Positions 24,204 to 35,070 are shown, counted from the first letter of the stretch. The stretch: DNA of 64,000 nt from JBDSZL01 sp039925145 (GCA_039925145.1 JBDSZL010000032.1:6314-70313), one strand, 5' to 3'. Numbers and translations: made by a program. The notes: generated by a model from the sequence alone, not told the origin.

Positions 24204-25757
24204 TCAGCGGCGACGACTGCCGCCCAGGATTGACCCCAGCATCCCGCGGACGATCGAGCGGGCGAAGTTCGAGCCGACACTTCGCGCGGCGCTGCGCGCC
24301 GCCGATTCGATGATCCCCTCGTGACGCCCCCCGCGCGGCCCCGTCGAGCCGAAGATGAGATCGGTCAGCGCTCCTCCAGTCCCGGCGGCGGTCGGGGGTG
24401 GCAAAGGAGTCGTGGGCTGTTGGCCGCTGGTTGAGGGCCCGACTGGCGGCTGCTTCTCGCCGGACACGCCCGCGCGGCTTTCGGCCCGCTTCGTCAGGAT
24501 TTCGTAGGCAGACTCCCGATCCACCTCCTGCTCGTAGTGGCCACCGATCACCGACTGCCGGATGACGAGGGCGCGCTCGTCCGGAGTGATGGGGCCAATG
24601 CGAGACGATGGCGGCAGGATCCAGGCGCGTTCGACGACGGTGGGACTGCCCTTCTCGTCGAGCAATGAAACCAGTGCTTCGCCAACGGCCAGCTCCGTGA
24701 TCGCCTTCTGCGTGTCGAAACCTGGGTTAGCGCGCAACGTGTCGGCCGCGGTCTTGACCGCCTTCTGGTCGCGTGGCGTGAACGCCCGCAGCGCGTGCTG
24801 CACTCTGTTGCTGAGCTGAGCGAGCACCCGGTCGGGAATGTCGAGCGGGTTCTGTGTGACGAAGTAGACGCCGACGCCCTTCGACCGGATCAGCCGCACC
24901 ACTTGTTCGATCTTGTCGACGAGAGCTGGGGGCGCGTCTTCGAACAGCAGATGTGCCTCGTCGAAGAAAAACACCATCCGTGGCTTCTCCGGGTCTCCCA
25001 CTTCCGGGAGGTGCTCGAACAGCTCGGACAGCATCCACAGCAGAAAGCTCGCGTAGACCTTGGGCGACTGCATCAGCTGATCCGCAGACAGGATGTTCAC
25101 CACCCCGCGCCCGCCCGCCGTCTGAATGAGATCCTCGATGTCGAGCATCGGCTCGCCAAAGAACTGTCCCGCCCCCTGCTGTTCGAGAGCGAGCAGCGAG
25201 CGCTGAACGGCCCCGATCGACGCCGCCGAGATGTTGCCGTAGGCGGTCGTGAACTGCTTCGCGTTGTCACCGACGTACTGGAGCATCGAACGCAGATCGC
25301 GCGCGTCGAGCAAGAGCAGCCCGTTGTCGTCCGCGATCTTGAAGACCACCGACAGCACACTTGACTGGATGTCGTTGAGATTGAACAGCCGCCCGAGGAG
25401 CAGTGGGCCCATGTCGGAGATCGTGGCGCGGACGGGATGTCCAGCTTTCGCGAACACATCCCAGAACGTCACGGGGCACGCCTCGAAGGCAGGAGCCGCA
25501 ACACCCAAGCCCTCGAGCCGCTGCTTCAGTTTCGGCGTGAGTGTCCCCGGTGCCGCCAGACCGGCGAGGTCACCTTTCACGTCCGCGAGAAAGCTTGGAA
25601 CGCCGATGCGCGAGAAGCCTTCTGCAAGACGCTGCAGCGTCACAGTCTTGCCCGTGCCTGTGGCGCCGGTGATCAGGCCGTGTCGGTTGGCGAGTCCCGG
25701 GAGCAGCGCCAGATCCCGGCCGTCCGGAGTGCGTGCAACGGAGATGGGGTCAATCAC
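24204..25757 (-). CDS. HerA-like helicase, DUF853 family
   Basis: A 517-residue P-loop ATPase of the FtsK-HerA group. Walker A is GLITGATGTGKTVTLQRL (residues 28-45) and Walker B is MVFFFDEAHLLFED. GVGVYFVTQNPLDIPDRVLAQL is the sensor region and LSNRVQHALRAFTPRDQKAV the family block. A low-complexity P/T/G stretch (residues 420-455) precedes a basic C-terminus. HerA proteins pump DNA and often work with NurA, which is absent here. The start is GTG at 25757 with TACGAT 6 bases upstream and no Shine-Dalgarno, indicating a leaderless transcript. Confidence 0.9.
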   Translation of the reverse strand: MIDPISVARTPDGRDLALLPGLANRHGLITGATGTGKTVTLQRLAEGFSRIGVPSFLADVKGDLAGLAAPGTLTPKLKQRLEGLGVAAPAFEACPVTFWDVFAKAGHPVRATISDMGPLLLGRLFNLNDIQSSVLSVVFKIADDNGLLLLDARDLRSMLQYVGDNAKQFTTAYGNISAASIGAVQRSLLALEQQGAGQFFGEPMLDIEDLIQTAGGRGVVNILSADQLMQSPKVYASFLLWMLSELFEHLPEVGDPEKPRMVFFFDEAHLLFEDAPPALVDKIEQVVRLIRSKGVGVYFVTQNPLDIPDRVLAQLSNRVQHALRAFTPRDQKAVKTAADTLRANPGFDTQKAITELAVGEALVSLLDEKGSPTVVERAWILPPSSRIGPITPDERALVIRQSVIGGHYEQEVDRESAYEILTKRAESRAGVSGEKQPPVGPSTSGQQPTTPLPPPTAAGTGGALTDLIFGSTGPRGGRHEGIIESAARSAARSVGSNFARSIVRGMLGSILGGSRRR

Positions 25758-25763
25758 CCCGCT

Positions 25764-25769
25764 ATCGTA
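25764..25769 (-). promoter_or_regulatory. Candidate -10 of the HerA-like gene
   Basis: TACGAT on the minus strand lies 6 bases before the GTG at 25757. The same hexamer, spacing and start codon occur before the USP gene at 61894. Confidence 0.45.
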
Positions 25770-25801
25770 GTGCGAAAGTCTGGGCGGAGCGCGCCGGTCG
25801 G

Positions 25802-27232
25802 TTAGCTCGCGTCACTCCACTCGCGCATGGCGACGACCCGCCGGCGCGAAGTCACCTTCTCGGCCTTTGCAGCGTAGAGGGCGCGGTCGGCAGCGCTCAG
25901 CAGCGTGGTTGGCGTGCCGCCGTCGCGAGGATAGACGGCAATACCCGCACTGGCCGACAACCGCGGGTGATCCGTGTCGCTTTCGAGCAGTTCGGCGGTC
26001 CGGCGCACCACAAGACGCGCCCCTTCGTAGTCGGTGTCGGTCAACACGGCCACGAACTCGTCGCCACCGTATCGGGCTGCTGTGTCTGTGGCCCTGCAGG
26101 CCGATCGCAAGGTCTCGGCCATACGGCAGACGGCCCGACTCCCGGCCAGGTGCCCGAACTCATCGTTCACGCCCTTGAGTCCATCCATATCGAAGAAGAC
26201 AACGGCAAACGGACGGTCGGTCTGCCTGGCTCGTTCGATCTCGGTCCCGAGGACGTCGAGCAGCCGGCGGTAGTTCGGCAATCCGGTCAACGGATCGGTC
26301 ACGACCAGTTCGCGCAACTGCTCCTCGGCCGCCCGATACTCCGACGCGAGCGAGGCCAGCGAGAGCGTGATAATCGCCGACAGGCCCACGAAGAACTGAA
26401 CGATGGTGAGCGATTCGAACGGAGTGCCGCGAACAAAAGGCCCGCGCGCATAGAGGGTGCCGGCCACCGCGAGTATCGCGAGCATGAACAACGCCGCCGA
26501 GGCGGTACGGCGGCCGAGGCGGAACGCCGCCCAGAGCAGCACCGGCATGCACAGCAGTTCGCCCGGGAAGCTTCTGAGTGACACCGGAAACTGAAAGAAG
26601 ACAATCAGGCCCGTGAGAGCGACGAGGGCCAGCACCGTCACGCCTTCAACGGTCTGGCGCGGGCGCCAGCGCTTCACGCCTCCCTGGCTGTAGTGAATGA
26701 TGATCGGCGTGATCAGCAGCACGCTCACGAAGCTGCCAATCGCCTGGGCCATCCAGAGACTGCCGTATGCGGTGCCTTCTGCCGTTCCGCTCAGGACCAG
26801 GCTGAGCGCGTTGATCGTAGAGGCGCTCGTGGCGCACGCCAGCGCGCTCGCGCCGGTAAAACGCAGGCTGTTGCGCGGCGTCTGGAGTGCGTGCCGACCC
26901 GATGCGTACCGGTTGACCAGATAGGCCAGCAGCACGGCTTCGGCGGTGTTGCCCGCCGCAAGGCCGAGAACGACAGGCACCGGCCCAAGCGTGATGGCGT
27001 AGAGCAGCGCGGACGAGCCGAAGATGACCGGCCAGATGCGATACCCAAGTACCAGCAGCGCTCCAACAGCAATGCCGGCGGGAGGCCAGACGAGACTGGC
27101 TGCCGGATGAGAAAAACTGAGGGCCAGCCCCATACGGCCGCTCGCGACGTACACGAAGATGAGCGAGAGAAGCACGGTCTGCTCCCTTGCGATGCGAGCT
27201 CTGAGGATGTCCCACGTCTCGGACTTCGACAT
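25802..27232 (-). CDS. MASE1 membrane sensor with diguanylate cyclase (GGDEF)
   Basis: A 476-residue inner-membrane enzyme that makes cyclic di-GMP. The N-terminal 300 residues form a MASE1 domain of about eight helices (SLVWPPAGIAVGALLVLGYR is its hallmark). The GGDEF domain follows: DPLTGLPNYRRLLDVL, VVFFDMDGLKGVNDEFGHLAG and the active loop RYGGDEFVAVL. An inhibitory site RATD stands exactly five residues before GGDEF, so product feedback is expected. I start at the ATG at 27232; the open frame continues to a GTG at 27403. The effector that reads the second messenger is not identifiable in this window. Confidence 0.9.
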   Translation of the reverse strand: MSKSETWDILRARIAREQTVLLSLIFVYVASGRMGLALSFSHPAASLVWPPAGIAVGALLVLGYRIWPVIFGSSALLYAITLGPVPVVLGLAAGNTAEAVLLAYLVNRYASGRHALQTPRNSLRFTGASALACATSASTINALSLVLSGTAEGTAYGSLWMAQAIGSFVSVLLITPIIIHYSQGGVKRWRPRQTVEGVTVLALVALTGLIVFFQFPVSLRSFPGELLCMPVLLWAAFRLGRRTASAALFMLAILAVAGTLYARGPFVRGTPFESLTIVQFFVGLSAIITLSLASLASEYRAAEEQLRELVVTDPLTGLPNYRRLLDVLGTEIERARQTDRPFAVVFFDMDGLKGVNDEFGHLAGSRAVCRMAETLRSACRATDTAARYGGDEFVAVLTDTDYEGARLVVRRTAELLESDTDHPRLSASAGIAVYPRDGGTPTTLLSAADRALYAAKAEKVTSRRRVVAMREWSDAS

Positions 27233-27461
27233 GCGAACGTCGGCGGCTGCAGGTCCCGTGCCACGGGCGTCGTCTCCGGCCGACCCTTTCGCCGAGACAA
27301 TCCGGCCAATTACTCGCTCGCAGCGGCCAGACTTTTCGATTCTGTCTCCGGCCGTCGACTTTAGTAACTGCGCCGTCGCAGCAACGAGCCCGACAGCGGA
27401 CACGCGTACGGTTTTGTATGTCTGGGATCTACGCGCGCGCTTGCGTGAATGAAGCGCTCAC

Positions 27462-28832
27462 TCAGCGAACTCCAGCGATTTCGTTATAGAGAATCGCGGA
27501 CGAGACGATCCCGTTGTGGAAGTTGCCGAGATCGAGTCGCTCGTTGGGTGCGTGTGCGTTCTCGTCGGGAAGACCGATCCCAAACAGCACGGCCGGCAGG
27601 TTGAGCTCGGTCTGAAACGTGGAGACGACAGGAATCGATCCACCCTCACGACAGAAGACAGGCGTCTTGCCGAAACCCTGCTCGATGGCCCGCCCGGCGG
27701 CCCGCACGAATGGATTGTCGTATGCGGTGATCCAGGGCTTACCGCCGTGCATGCGGGTCAGCTTCACGTCCACTGTCTTCGGCGCAACTTTCTCGAGGTA
27801 CGTCTCGAAGAGCCCGGACACGACGTCGGGGTCCTGGTCTGGCACGAGGCGCATGCTGACCTTGGCCATGGCCACGGCAGGAATGACGGTCTTCGATCCC
27901 TCACCTGTAAATCCGCTCAGCAGCCCGTTGACTTCGAACGTCGGCCGCGCCCATACCCGCTCGAGCACGCTGTAGCCGCTCTCACCGGCCAGCTTCGGGG
28001 CCCCGAGCTCCTTGCGATAGCGCTTTTCGTTGAACGGGAGTTTGAGCCACTCGGCGCGTTCCTCTGGAGACAGGTCGCGCACGGCGTCGTAGAAGCCGGG
28101 AATCTTGATGCGGCCGCTGCGGTCCTTCATCTGCGCCAGCATCTGGGCGAGCACCATCGCAGGGTTGGCGACGGCTCCGCCAAAAACTCCGGAGTGCAGA
28201 TCGCTCGTCGTGCCGCGCAGATCGATCTGAAAATATGCCAGCCCACGAAGCGAATAGCAGATCGACGGCACATCGCGATCGAACATGGCCGAATCCGAGA
28301 TCACCGCGACATCGGCCGCGAGCGTCGCCTTGTTCGCGCGGATGAACTCGTCGAGGTGCGCCGAGCCGACCTCCTCCTCACCCTCGATGATGAGCCTGAT
28401 ATTCACGGGCAGCTTGCCGCCCTTCTGCAGGTGCGCTTCGATGGCCTTGAAGTGCATGAATACCTGGCCCTTGTCGTCTGCGGCACCCCGCGCGTAAATT
28501 TCGCCGTCACGGACCGTCGCCTCGAAAGGCGGAGACTCCCAGAGCTCGAGCGGATCGACGGGCTGCACGTCGTAGTGTCCGTAGAAGAGAATCGTCGGCG
28601 CGCCTGCGGCGTGCAACCAGTCTCCATACACCACGGGATGGCCCGCCGTCTCGAAGAGCTTGACGTTCTCGAGCCCGATCCGCTGCATCTCGGCAGCCGT
28701 CCACTCTGCACAGCGGCGCACCTCCGGCTGGTGATCGGGCTGCGAGCTGATCGACGGAATCGCCAGAAACGACTTGAGCTCCGACACGTAACGATCGCGG
28801 TTGCTGTGGATGTGGTCGATGACGTTGAACAT
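27462..28832 (-). CDS. M20 family dipeptidase
   Basis: A 456-residue zinc exopeptidase. The metal-binding blocks are ILFYGHYDVQPVDPLELW (His and first Asp), EIYARGAADDKGQVF (bridging Asp), IIEGEEEVGSAHLDEF (catalytic and metal Glu), DVAVISDSAMF and FCREGGSIPVVS, with a C-terminal His in DENAHAPNE. These match dipeptidases of the CNDP/DUG1 type that hydrolyse Cys-Gly or Xaa-His dipeptides. I start at the ATG at 28832, which fits the family length; the open frame runs further to 29036 without support. No Shine-Dalgarno is evident. Confidence 0.93.
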   Translation of the reverse strand: MFNVIDHIHSNRDRYVSELKSFLAIPSISSQPDHQPEVRRCAEWTAAEMQRIGLENVKLFETAGHPVVYGDWLHAAGAPTILFYGHYDVQPVDPLELWESPPFEATVRDGEIYARGAADDKGQVFMHFKAIEAHLQKGGKLPVNIRLIIEGEEEVGSAHLDEFIRANKATLAADVAVISDSAMFDRDVPSICYSLRGLAYFQIDLRGTTSDLHSGVFGGAVANPAMVLAQMLAQMKDRSGRIKIPGFYDAVRDLSPEERAEWLKLPFNEKRYRKELGAPKLAGESGYSVLERVWARPTFEVNGLLSGFTGEGSKTVIPAVAMAKVSMRLVPDQDPDVVSGLFETYLEKVAPKTVDVKLTRMHGGKPWITAYDNPFVRAAGRAIEQGFGKTPVFCREGGSIPVVSTFQTELNLPAVLFGIGLPDENAHAPNERLDLGNFHNGIVSSAILYNEIAGVR

Positions 28833-28924
28833 AGGTGGGCTGCCGCTTGACTGAGTCGGGGCCGGGATGCCACGAGTCTGGTGCGACCACGAGTCTAACC
28901 GAGGGCCCGTAGAGGCCGAAACGA

Positions 28925-29356
28925 TTAGGTCAGACGCGAGAGCGGAACGGGCACCGCCGTTCGGTCGAAGCGGTCGACAGTCGCGCGCGCCGAAAGCGCG
29001 ATCTGAATTTCGTGGAGCAGTCGCGGCGGGTCGCACGGCTTGATCATGATGCGCGCGAAGCCGATGCTCCGGGCCTCGTCCAAGTGGTCCGGGCGGATAT
29101 CACACGTCGTCGCCACAATCGGGATGGCTGCCGTCGCAACGTGGCCACGGAGCCGACGCGCGGCCTCGCACCCACTGATGCCGGGCAGCGTCAGATCCAT
29201 GACGACGAGATGGGGCAGCCAGTCACGCGCGATATCGACAGCCGTGACACCGTCTGCGGCGCTCAACACGTTGTAGCCACGGGTGCGCAGGTAGAACGCC
29301 CACATCTCCAGGGCGTCTGCATAATCATCTACCAGTAGAATCCGGGAGTGCAGCAT
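28925..29356 (-). CDS. Single-domain response regulator
   Basis: A 143-residue receiver protein with no output domain. ILLVDDYADALEMWAFYL holds the acidic pair, HLVVMDLTLPGISGCEA the phosphorylated Asp, VATTCD the Thr switch and IMIKPCDPPRLLHEI the conserved Lys. A tail of about 20 residues follows. Such proteins pass phosphate in phosphorelays or act by protein contact. No kinase gene is adjacent; a hybrid kinase lies at the right edge of the window. The start is either the ATG at 29356 or a TTG at 29365. Confidence 0.85.
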   Translation of the reverse strand: MLHSRILLVDDYADALEMWAFYLRTRGYNVLSAADGVTAVDIARDWLPHLVVMDLTLPGISGCEAARRLRGHVATAAIPIVATTCDIRPDHLDEARSIGFARIMIKPCDPPRLLHEIQIALSARATVDRFDRTAVPVPLSRLT

Positions 29357-29599
29357 TGCTTCCAAGACCGGACATCAAGGAATGTGCCACTAATGCTTCC
29401 CGCGCTTCCGCTGTGACCGGTCGGCCGTTCCAGACGATGCAGGTGCAAAACGACGGGGTGCCCCGAACTTCTTGCACGCTATTCCGCCTGTTTTACCGCT
29501 CCTGTGGTTTGGCCGTGGGTCAGGAGGGAGGCAGTGGGAATCGTGGCTCGTGGCTTGCAATGGTAGACCACGCGCTATTCCGCGCGCGGGAGATCCTCC

Positions 29600-29812
29600 A
29601 TGAAAATCATCGGACTGGTGCTCGTCGTCGTCGGCATCCTCGGCTTGCTGTACGGCGGGATCACCTGGACCCAGCGCGAGAAAGTCGTCGATGCGGGTCC
29701 CATTCAGATCTCTGCTGACAAACAGAAATCCATCCCTCTGCCCCCCATCGTTGGCGGAATCTGCCTCGTGGCTGGCGCGGCAATGCTGCTGACTGGCAGC
29801 CGCCGCAGCTGA
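29600..29812 (+). CDS. DUF3185 family small membrane protein
   Basis: A 70-residue protein with two transmembrane helices: IIGLVLVVVGILGLLYGGI near the start and PPIVGGICLVAGAAMLLTG near the end. Between them, REKVVDAGPIQISADKQKSI is the short conserved loop of DUF3185. GGGAG lies 8 bases before the ATG. The role is unknown. About 235 bp of non-coding sequence precedes it, holding a repeated CACGC(GC)TATTCCGC element at about 29474 and 29570. Confidence 0.8.
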   Translation: MKIIGLVLVVVGILGLLYGGITWTQREKVVDAGPIQISADKQKSIPLPPIVGGICLVAGAAMLLTGSRRS

Positions 29813-29836
29813 GACTGGCGCTCTTCTCCGGCTGAG

Positions 29837-30117
29837 CTAAGGGCCGTTCGACCTCGGCACCGGTCGTTTCCCTGCGCGCCACTGAGGCCGGAATGCGGTG
29901 CTCGCGAGCCACCGCACAGGTTCGACCAGCGATTGAATCGCCTTCGTCAAATGCGCGAAGTCGATGCCTGAAAGCTCGTCCTGGGGCGTGTGATAGTCCT
30001 TGTGCAGGCCAAAACTCGAGATCGTCTGGGCTATCAACGTCGAGTCCGATGACGGTGCCGTCCGGCCACGGGCAGAGGCGTCAGGATTGTGCCCGACCCG
30101 CACGTCGATCAGGACTC
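29837..30117 (-). pseudogene. C-terminal remnant of an M28 family peptidase
   Basis: The frame closes at 29837 and is blocked by a TGA just above 30117. It encodes about 93 residues with APSSDSTLIAQTISSFGLHK, DYHTPQDELSGIDFAHLTKA and LVEPVRWLAS. The HTPQDE step followed by D-x-x-H-L-x-K is the C-terminal zinc-ligand region of M28 aminopeptidases. The other 300 or so residues, with the metal-binding HxD and EE blocks, are missing, and the sulfurtransferase gene ends 70 bp upstream. I read it as a decayed gene rather than a functional short protein. Confidence 0.65.
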
Positions 30118-30187
30118 AGCTGCAACGCAGCCGTCAGCCCGATGGCAACCCACCGGCGACATCCGATTGAGAAACCGCTCGGCGCGC

Positions 30188-31087
30188 TCATCCGGCCGGA
30201 TCAGCCGGAGGTACGCCGTTGGCGCCCGCCAGCGGAAGGTCTTCGCGATCGCCCCACTCCTTCCACGATCCGGTGTAGTTGCGAACATCAGGAAACCCGA
30301 GCGTCCTGAGTGCGAGGTATGTGTGCGCTGCGCGGTACCCGCCCTGGCAGTAGGTGACGACGGTCTGGTGAGGCGAGACGCCGAGTTGGGCATACATGCG
30401 GCGCAGTTCGCTCGCCGGCTTGAACCGACCGTCTGGTGCCAGGTTGTGAGTCCACTCCAGGTGAAGCGCACCGGGGATGGCTCCTCCACGCTTCGCTCGC
30501 GCCACGGCGCCAGTGAACTCCGCGTCGCTCCGGGTATCGAGGATCGTGGTGCCGGGGTCACGCAGACAGCCGAGCACGTCCTGCCAGCTGGCAACCCGGT
30601 CGGTGACGGGCGTGGCCTGCCACGTCGACGGGGCGGGCGCGATGGCGGCGGTCGTGGTGGCGTGCCCGGCAGCGGACCAGGCCCGAATTCCACCGTCGAG
30701 CACGTGAACGCCGGGGTGGCCGAGATACTCCAGAAACCAGAACAAGCGGGCAGCGCGGGGGCCCGAGTCTTCCTGGTACACGATGACGGGCCGTTGCGGC
30801 GTCACGCCCCGCAGAGCAAACAGGTGCGCAACCATCCAGGTGAAGGCCCGCAGCGGCGCTGGACTGGTGTCGATGAGGCTGACGCCCCAGAGATCCAGGT
30901 GAACGGCGCCGGCCAGGTGTCCGGCAGCAAACTGCTCGGCGGGCCGTGCGTCAATCACGAGCGGAGGGTTGGCCGAGTCCAACTGCTCGGCAAGCTCCTC
31001 AACGGTTACGAGCGGTGTCGACGTTCGCGTGGGCGGGGTCACGGCAGATTCAGCAGCAGCTCCGAGCAGGTTTGAATGGGACGGCAC
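30188..31087 (-). CDS. Thiosulfate/3-mercaptopyruvate sulfurtransferase (double rhodanese)
   Basis: A 299-residue protein with two rhodanese domains. The first (residues 25-135) is inactive in form (PPLVIDARPAEQFAAGHLAG). The second (165-290) carries the active loop VVTYCQGGYRAAHTY, with the catalytic Cys in CQGGYR. It moves sulfane sulfur from thiosulfate or mercaptopyruvate to an acceptor. The start is a GTG at 31087. The loop differs from the CG(S/T)GVT loop of classic mercaptopyruvate enzymes, so thiosulfate or another donor is possible. The ThiI in this window lacks a rhodanese domain, so a sulfur-relay link is conceivable. Confidence 0.88.
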   Translation of the reverse strand: MPSHSNLLGAAAESAVTPPTRTSTPLVTVEELAEQLDSANPPLVIDARPAEQFAAGHLAGAVHLDLWGVSLIDTSPAPLRAFTWMVAHLFALRGVTPQRPVIVYQEDSGPRAARLFWFLEYLGHPGVHVLDGGIRAWSAAGHATTTAAIAPAPSTWQATPVTDRVASWQDVLGCLRDPGTTILDTRSDAEFTGAVARAKRGGAIPGALHLEWTHNLAPDGRFKPASELRRMYAQLGVSPHQTVVTYCQGGYRAAHTYLALRTLGFPDVRNYTGSWKEWGDREDLPLAGANGVPPADPAG

Positions 31088-31186
31088 GGCCTCTGACTTC
31101 CGTTTTGGGAGAAAGCGCTCGTTCCCGGCCCCGGTATTCAGGAAGAGCGATTAGGAAGCAAATAAAGAGGCGAGGTGTTACTTACG

Positions 31187-31354
31187 ATGACTGACGGCTC
31201 CCAGGGAGAGAGAGCCGCGAGGGTCGTTACGAAGTATGGGGCCGGAAACGAACACCCTCATTATGTGAAACCACGCCCAGTGCGTCAAGTCGTTTCGCCA
31301 GCGGCGGCAATGGGCGCGGCGATGTTCGCATCGCCTATGCTGGAGATAGCGTGA
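31187..31354 (+). CDS. Possible 55-residue upstream ORF of the AsmA gene
   Basis: An ATG at 31187 opens MTDGSQGERAARVVTKYGAG and closes with a TGA that overlaps the GTG of the AsmA gene (GTGA). The overlap would allow coupled translation. No strong Shine-Dalgarno sequence is present and the product resembles nothing I know, so chance is a serious alternative. Confidence 0.25.
   Translation: MTDGSQGERAARVVTKYGAGNEHPHYVKPRPVRQVVSPAAAMGAAMFASPMLEIA
31318..31335 (+). promoter_or_regulatory. UUCG-tetraloop hairpin before the AsmA gene
   Basis: GGCGATG pairs perfectly with CATCGCC around a TTCG loop, 15 bases upstream of the GTG. GGAG lies between hairpin and start. It could protect the 5' end or set translation; no T-run follows, so it is not an intrinsic terminator. 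Confidence 0.45.
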
Positions 31355-32877
31355 AAAAACGAATTCTGCTGTGGGCCGTGTTCTCCTCGGTCGCCGCCCT
31401 GGTGATCCTCACGGCTATCGCCGTGTTCGCGCTCCAGCCGAGGCGCATCCGGACATTTGCCGAGGACGGGCTCTCGCGCCACCTGAACATGGTGGCGAAA
31501 ATCGACGAGATCTCCCTGTCGTTCTATCCACGATGGCGACTGGCGGGACAGGGCCTGTCGCTGCGCTTCCCGAACCGACCGGACCTGCCCCCATTCATCA
31601 GCATCGAGCGCTTCTCGATGAACGTCGGGCTGTTCTCGCTGATGCGCAGGCACGTCGAGACGGTGCACGCCGACGGGCTCAAGATCGCCGTGCCGCACGG
31701 TGACGTGCGCCAGGCCCTTACGGCCGGCGAGAGCTCTCGCCGCGACTCCGACGTGATCATCGACCACTTCGTCACGCACGACGCCACGCTGACGTTTGTT
31801 CGCCGCAAGCCCGAGGACACACCGCTCGAGTTTCTCATCCACGACCTGACGGTCGATGCCGTTGGATTCGGACGCGAGATGCCGTTCGAGGCAACGTTGA
31901 CCAACCCTGTTCCGCGCGGCCTGGTCCGGACGCGGGGCCGGGTCGGTCCGTGGTTGCGCAGCGACGGTCCCATGACGCCCGTTTCCGGAGCGTTCACCTT
32001 CTCCGACGCCGACCTTTCGACCATCAACGGTATCGGTGGGACGCTGGGATCCACGGGCGACTTCTCGGGCGATCTGACAGCCATCAAGGTCGTGGGTCAG
32101 GCCACGGTTCCCAACTTCAGCCTCGACCTTGGCGGGAAACCCGTGCTGCTCGACTGCGCGTACGAGACCATCGTCGACGGCACCGACGGCACGACCGTGC
32201 TGGAGCACGTCGACGCGACGCTCGTGCAAACCAAACTCTCGGTCACCGGCGCAATTCGCAATCTCCCAGGTCCCGGCCGGCACCAGGTCGATCTCGTCGT
32301 GCATGTCCCGGATGGCAACATCGAGGATCTGCTCGCCCTGGCCCTCGACACGCCGAAGCCCGTGATGCTCGGCGACATCTCGCTCCACGCAACGCTGTCG
32401 CTCCCGCCCGGTCGAGCCCGCGTGCGCGATCGGCTGAAGCTGCAGGGACGATTCGGCCTGACGAGCACCCGTTTCACGGATACGGGCGTGCAGGACAAGC
32501 TCAAGGAGCTCAGTCGGCGAAGCCAGGGCAAGAAGACCGACGAAGAACTGGGCCGCGTCCTGACGAATCTGCGTGGCAGATTCAAGCTCGGCTCCGGCCG
32601 CATGGCGCTCGACCAGCTGACCTTCGAGGTGCCTGGCGCCCAGGTGGCGCTCGACGGTTATTACGCGCTGGCCAACCAGGAGATCGATCTGCGGGGCACG
32701 CTCCGCATGAAAGCGTCAGTGTCCAAAGCGGTCGGCGGCTTCAAGTCTTTCTTCCTGAAACCGTTCGATCCGTTGTTCCGCAAGGATGGCGCCGGGGCTG
32801 TGATTCCGATCAAAATCACCGGCACGCGTGAAGCGCCAAAGTTCGGCATCGAGGCCGGAAAAATCTTCAAGAACTGA
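31351..32877 (+). CDS. AsmA family protein
   Basis: A 508-residue envelope protein with one N-terminal transmembrane helix (ILLWAVFSSVAALVILTAIA) and a long periplasmic repeat-beta-groove region. The N-terminal AsmA block is visible in EDGLSRHLNMVAKIDEISLS. The C-terminal AsmA_2 region is clear in FKLGSGRMALDQLTFEVPGA and YYALANQEIDLRGTLRMKAS. AsmA-like proteins carry phospholipids between the membranes. The start is GTG with GGAG 5 bases upstream. The gene stands alone, convergent with thyX. Confidence 0.85.
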   Translation: MKKRILLWAVFSSVAALVILTAIAVFALQPRRIRTFAEDGLSRHLNMVAKIDEISLSFYPRWRLAGQGLSLRFPNRPDLPPFISIERFSMNVGLFSLMRRHVETVHADGLKIAVPHGDVRQALTAGESSRRDSDVIIDHFVTHDATLTFVRRKPEDTPLEFLIHDLTVDAVGFGREMPFEATLTNPVPRGLVRTRGRVGPWLRSDGPMTPVSGAFTFSDADLSTINGIGGTLGSTGDFSGDLTAIKVVGQATVPNFSLDLGGKPVLLDCAYETIVDGTDGTTVLEHVDATLVQTKLSVTGAIRNLPGPGRHQVDLVVHVPDGNIEDLLALALDTPKPVMLGDISLHATLSLPPGRARVRDRLKLQGRFGLTSTRFTDTGVQDKLKELSRRSQGKKTDEELGRVLTNLRGRFKLGSGRMALDQLTFEVPGAQVALDGYYALANQEIDLRGTLRMKASVSKAVGGFKSFFLKPFDPLFRKDGAGAVIPIKITGTREAPKFGIEAGKIFKN

Positions 32878-32911
32878 AGAAATCGCCTGGCGCGCGAGCC
32901 GGCACCAAGGC

Positions 32912-34506
<1,595 letters not shown>

Positions 34507-34510
<4 letters not shown>

Positions 34511-35058
34511 TCCTCGTCGTCTTTCGCCCAGTACCGGCGGAACTCGTCCATGAACGTCAGCGTCTCGAATGACGCCATGCGGTCGAAGAACATGACGCCG
34601 TCCAGATGATCCGTCTCGTGTTGGATGACGCGAGCGGCCAAGCCCTCGGCGATGAACTCCACTCGCCGCCCGGTCCTATCGAGCGCCCGCACGCGGACAC
34701 TCTCGGGACGCGGCACCTTTCCGCGGATGTCGGGGATGCTGAGACAGCCTTCCCAACCAGTGACCAGCGCCGTCCCGACCGGCGTGACCTCCGGGTTGAC
34801 CAGCGCGATAAACGGCATCTCCTCGTCGTCGTTCATCGGGGTGACGACATCGGCCTCGCGCACACCGGCGACGAAGATGCGGAGGCTCTCGTGCACTTGC
34901 GGAGCGGCGAGCCCGATGCCGGTGTATTCGCCCATGGTGTCGAACAGGTCGTCGATCAGCCGCTGAATCCGCGTAGACCCAATCTCGACCTTCGGCACGG
35001 GCAACGCTTTTTCCCGGAGCACCGGATGCCCCAGTCGAGCCACCTTCAGGATTGCCAT
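34507..35058 (-). CDS. def: Peptide deformylase
   Basis: A 183-residue metal hydrolase that removes the formyl group from new proteins. All three motifs are present: GIGLAAPQV (residues 46-54), EGCLSIP with the metal Cys, and QHETDHLDG with the two metal His and catalytic Glu. It starts at the ATG at 35058; a perfect TATAAT lies 6 bases upstream and overlaps the stop codon of thiI. No Shine-Dalgarno is present, so it is probably leaderless from its own promoter. thyX follows with a 4-bp overlap. Confidence 0.96.
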
Positions 35059-35064
35059 CGCAGG

Positions 35065-35070
35065 ATTATA
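35065..35070 (-). promoter_or_regulatory. Consensus -10 (TATAAT) of def
   Basis: The hexamer on the minus strand ends 6 bases before the def ATG and overlaps the TAA stop codon of thiI, so def and thyX can be transcribed apart from thiI. Confidence 0.55.

Noticed and set aside
31285..32388. Leftward 367-codon frame opposite the AsmA gene
   Set aside because: The AsmA frame has a membrane helix, family motifs and a Shine-Dalgarno; the other frame has none.
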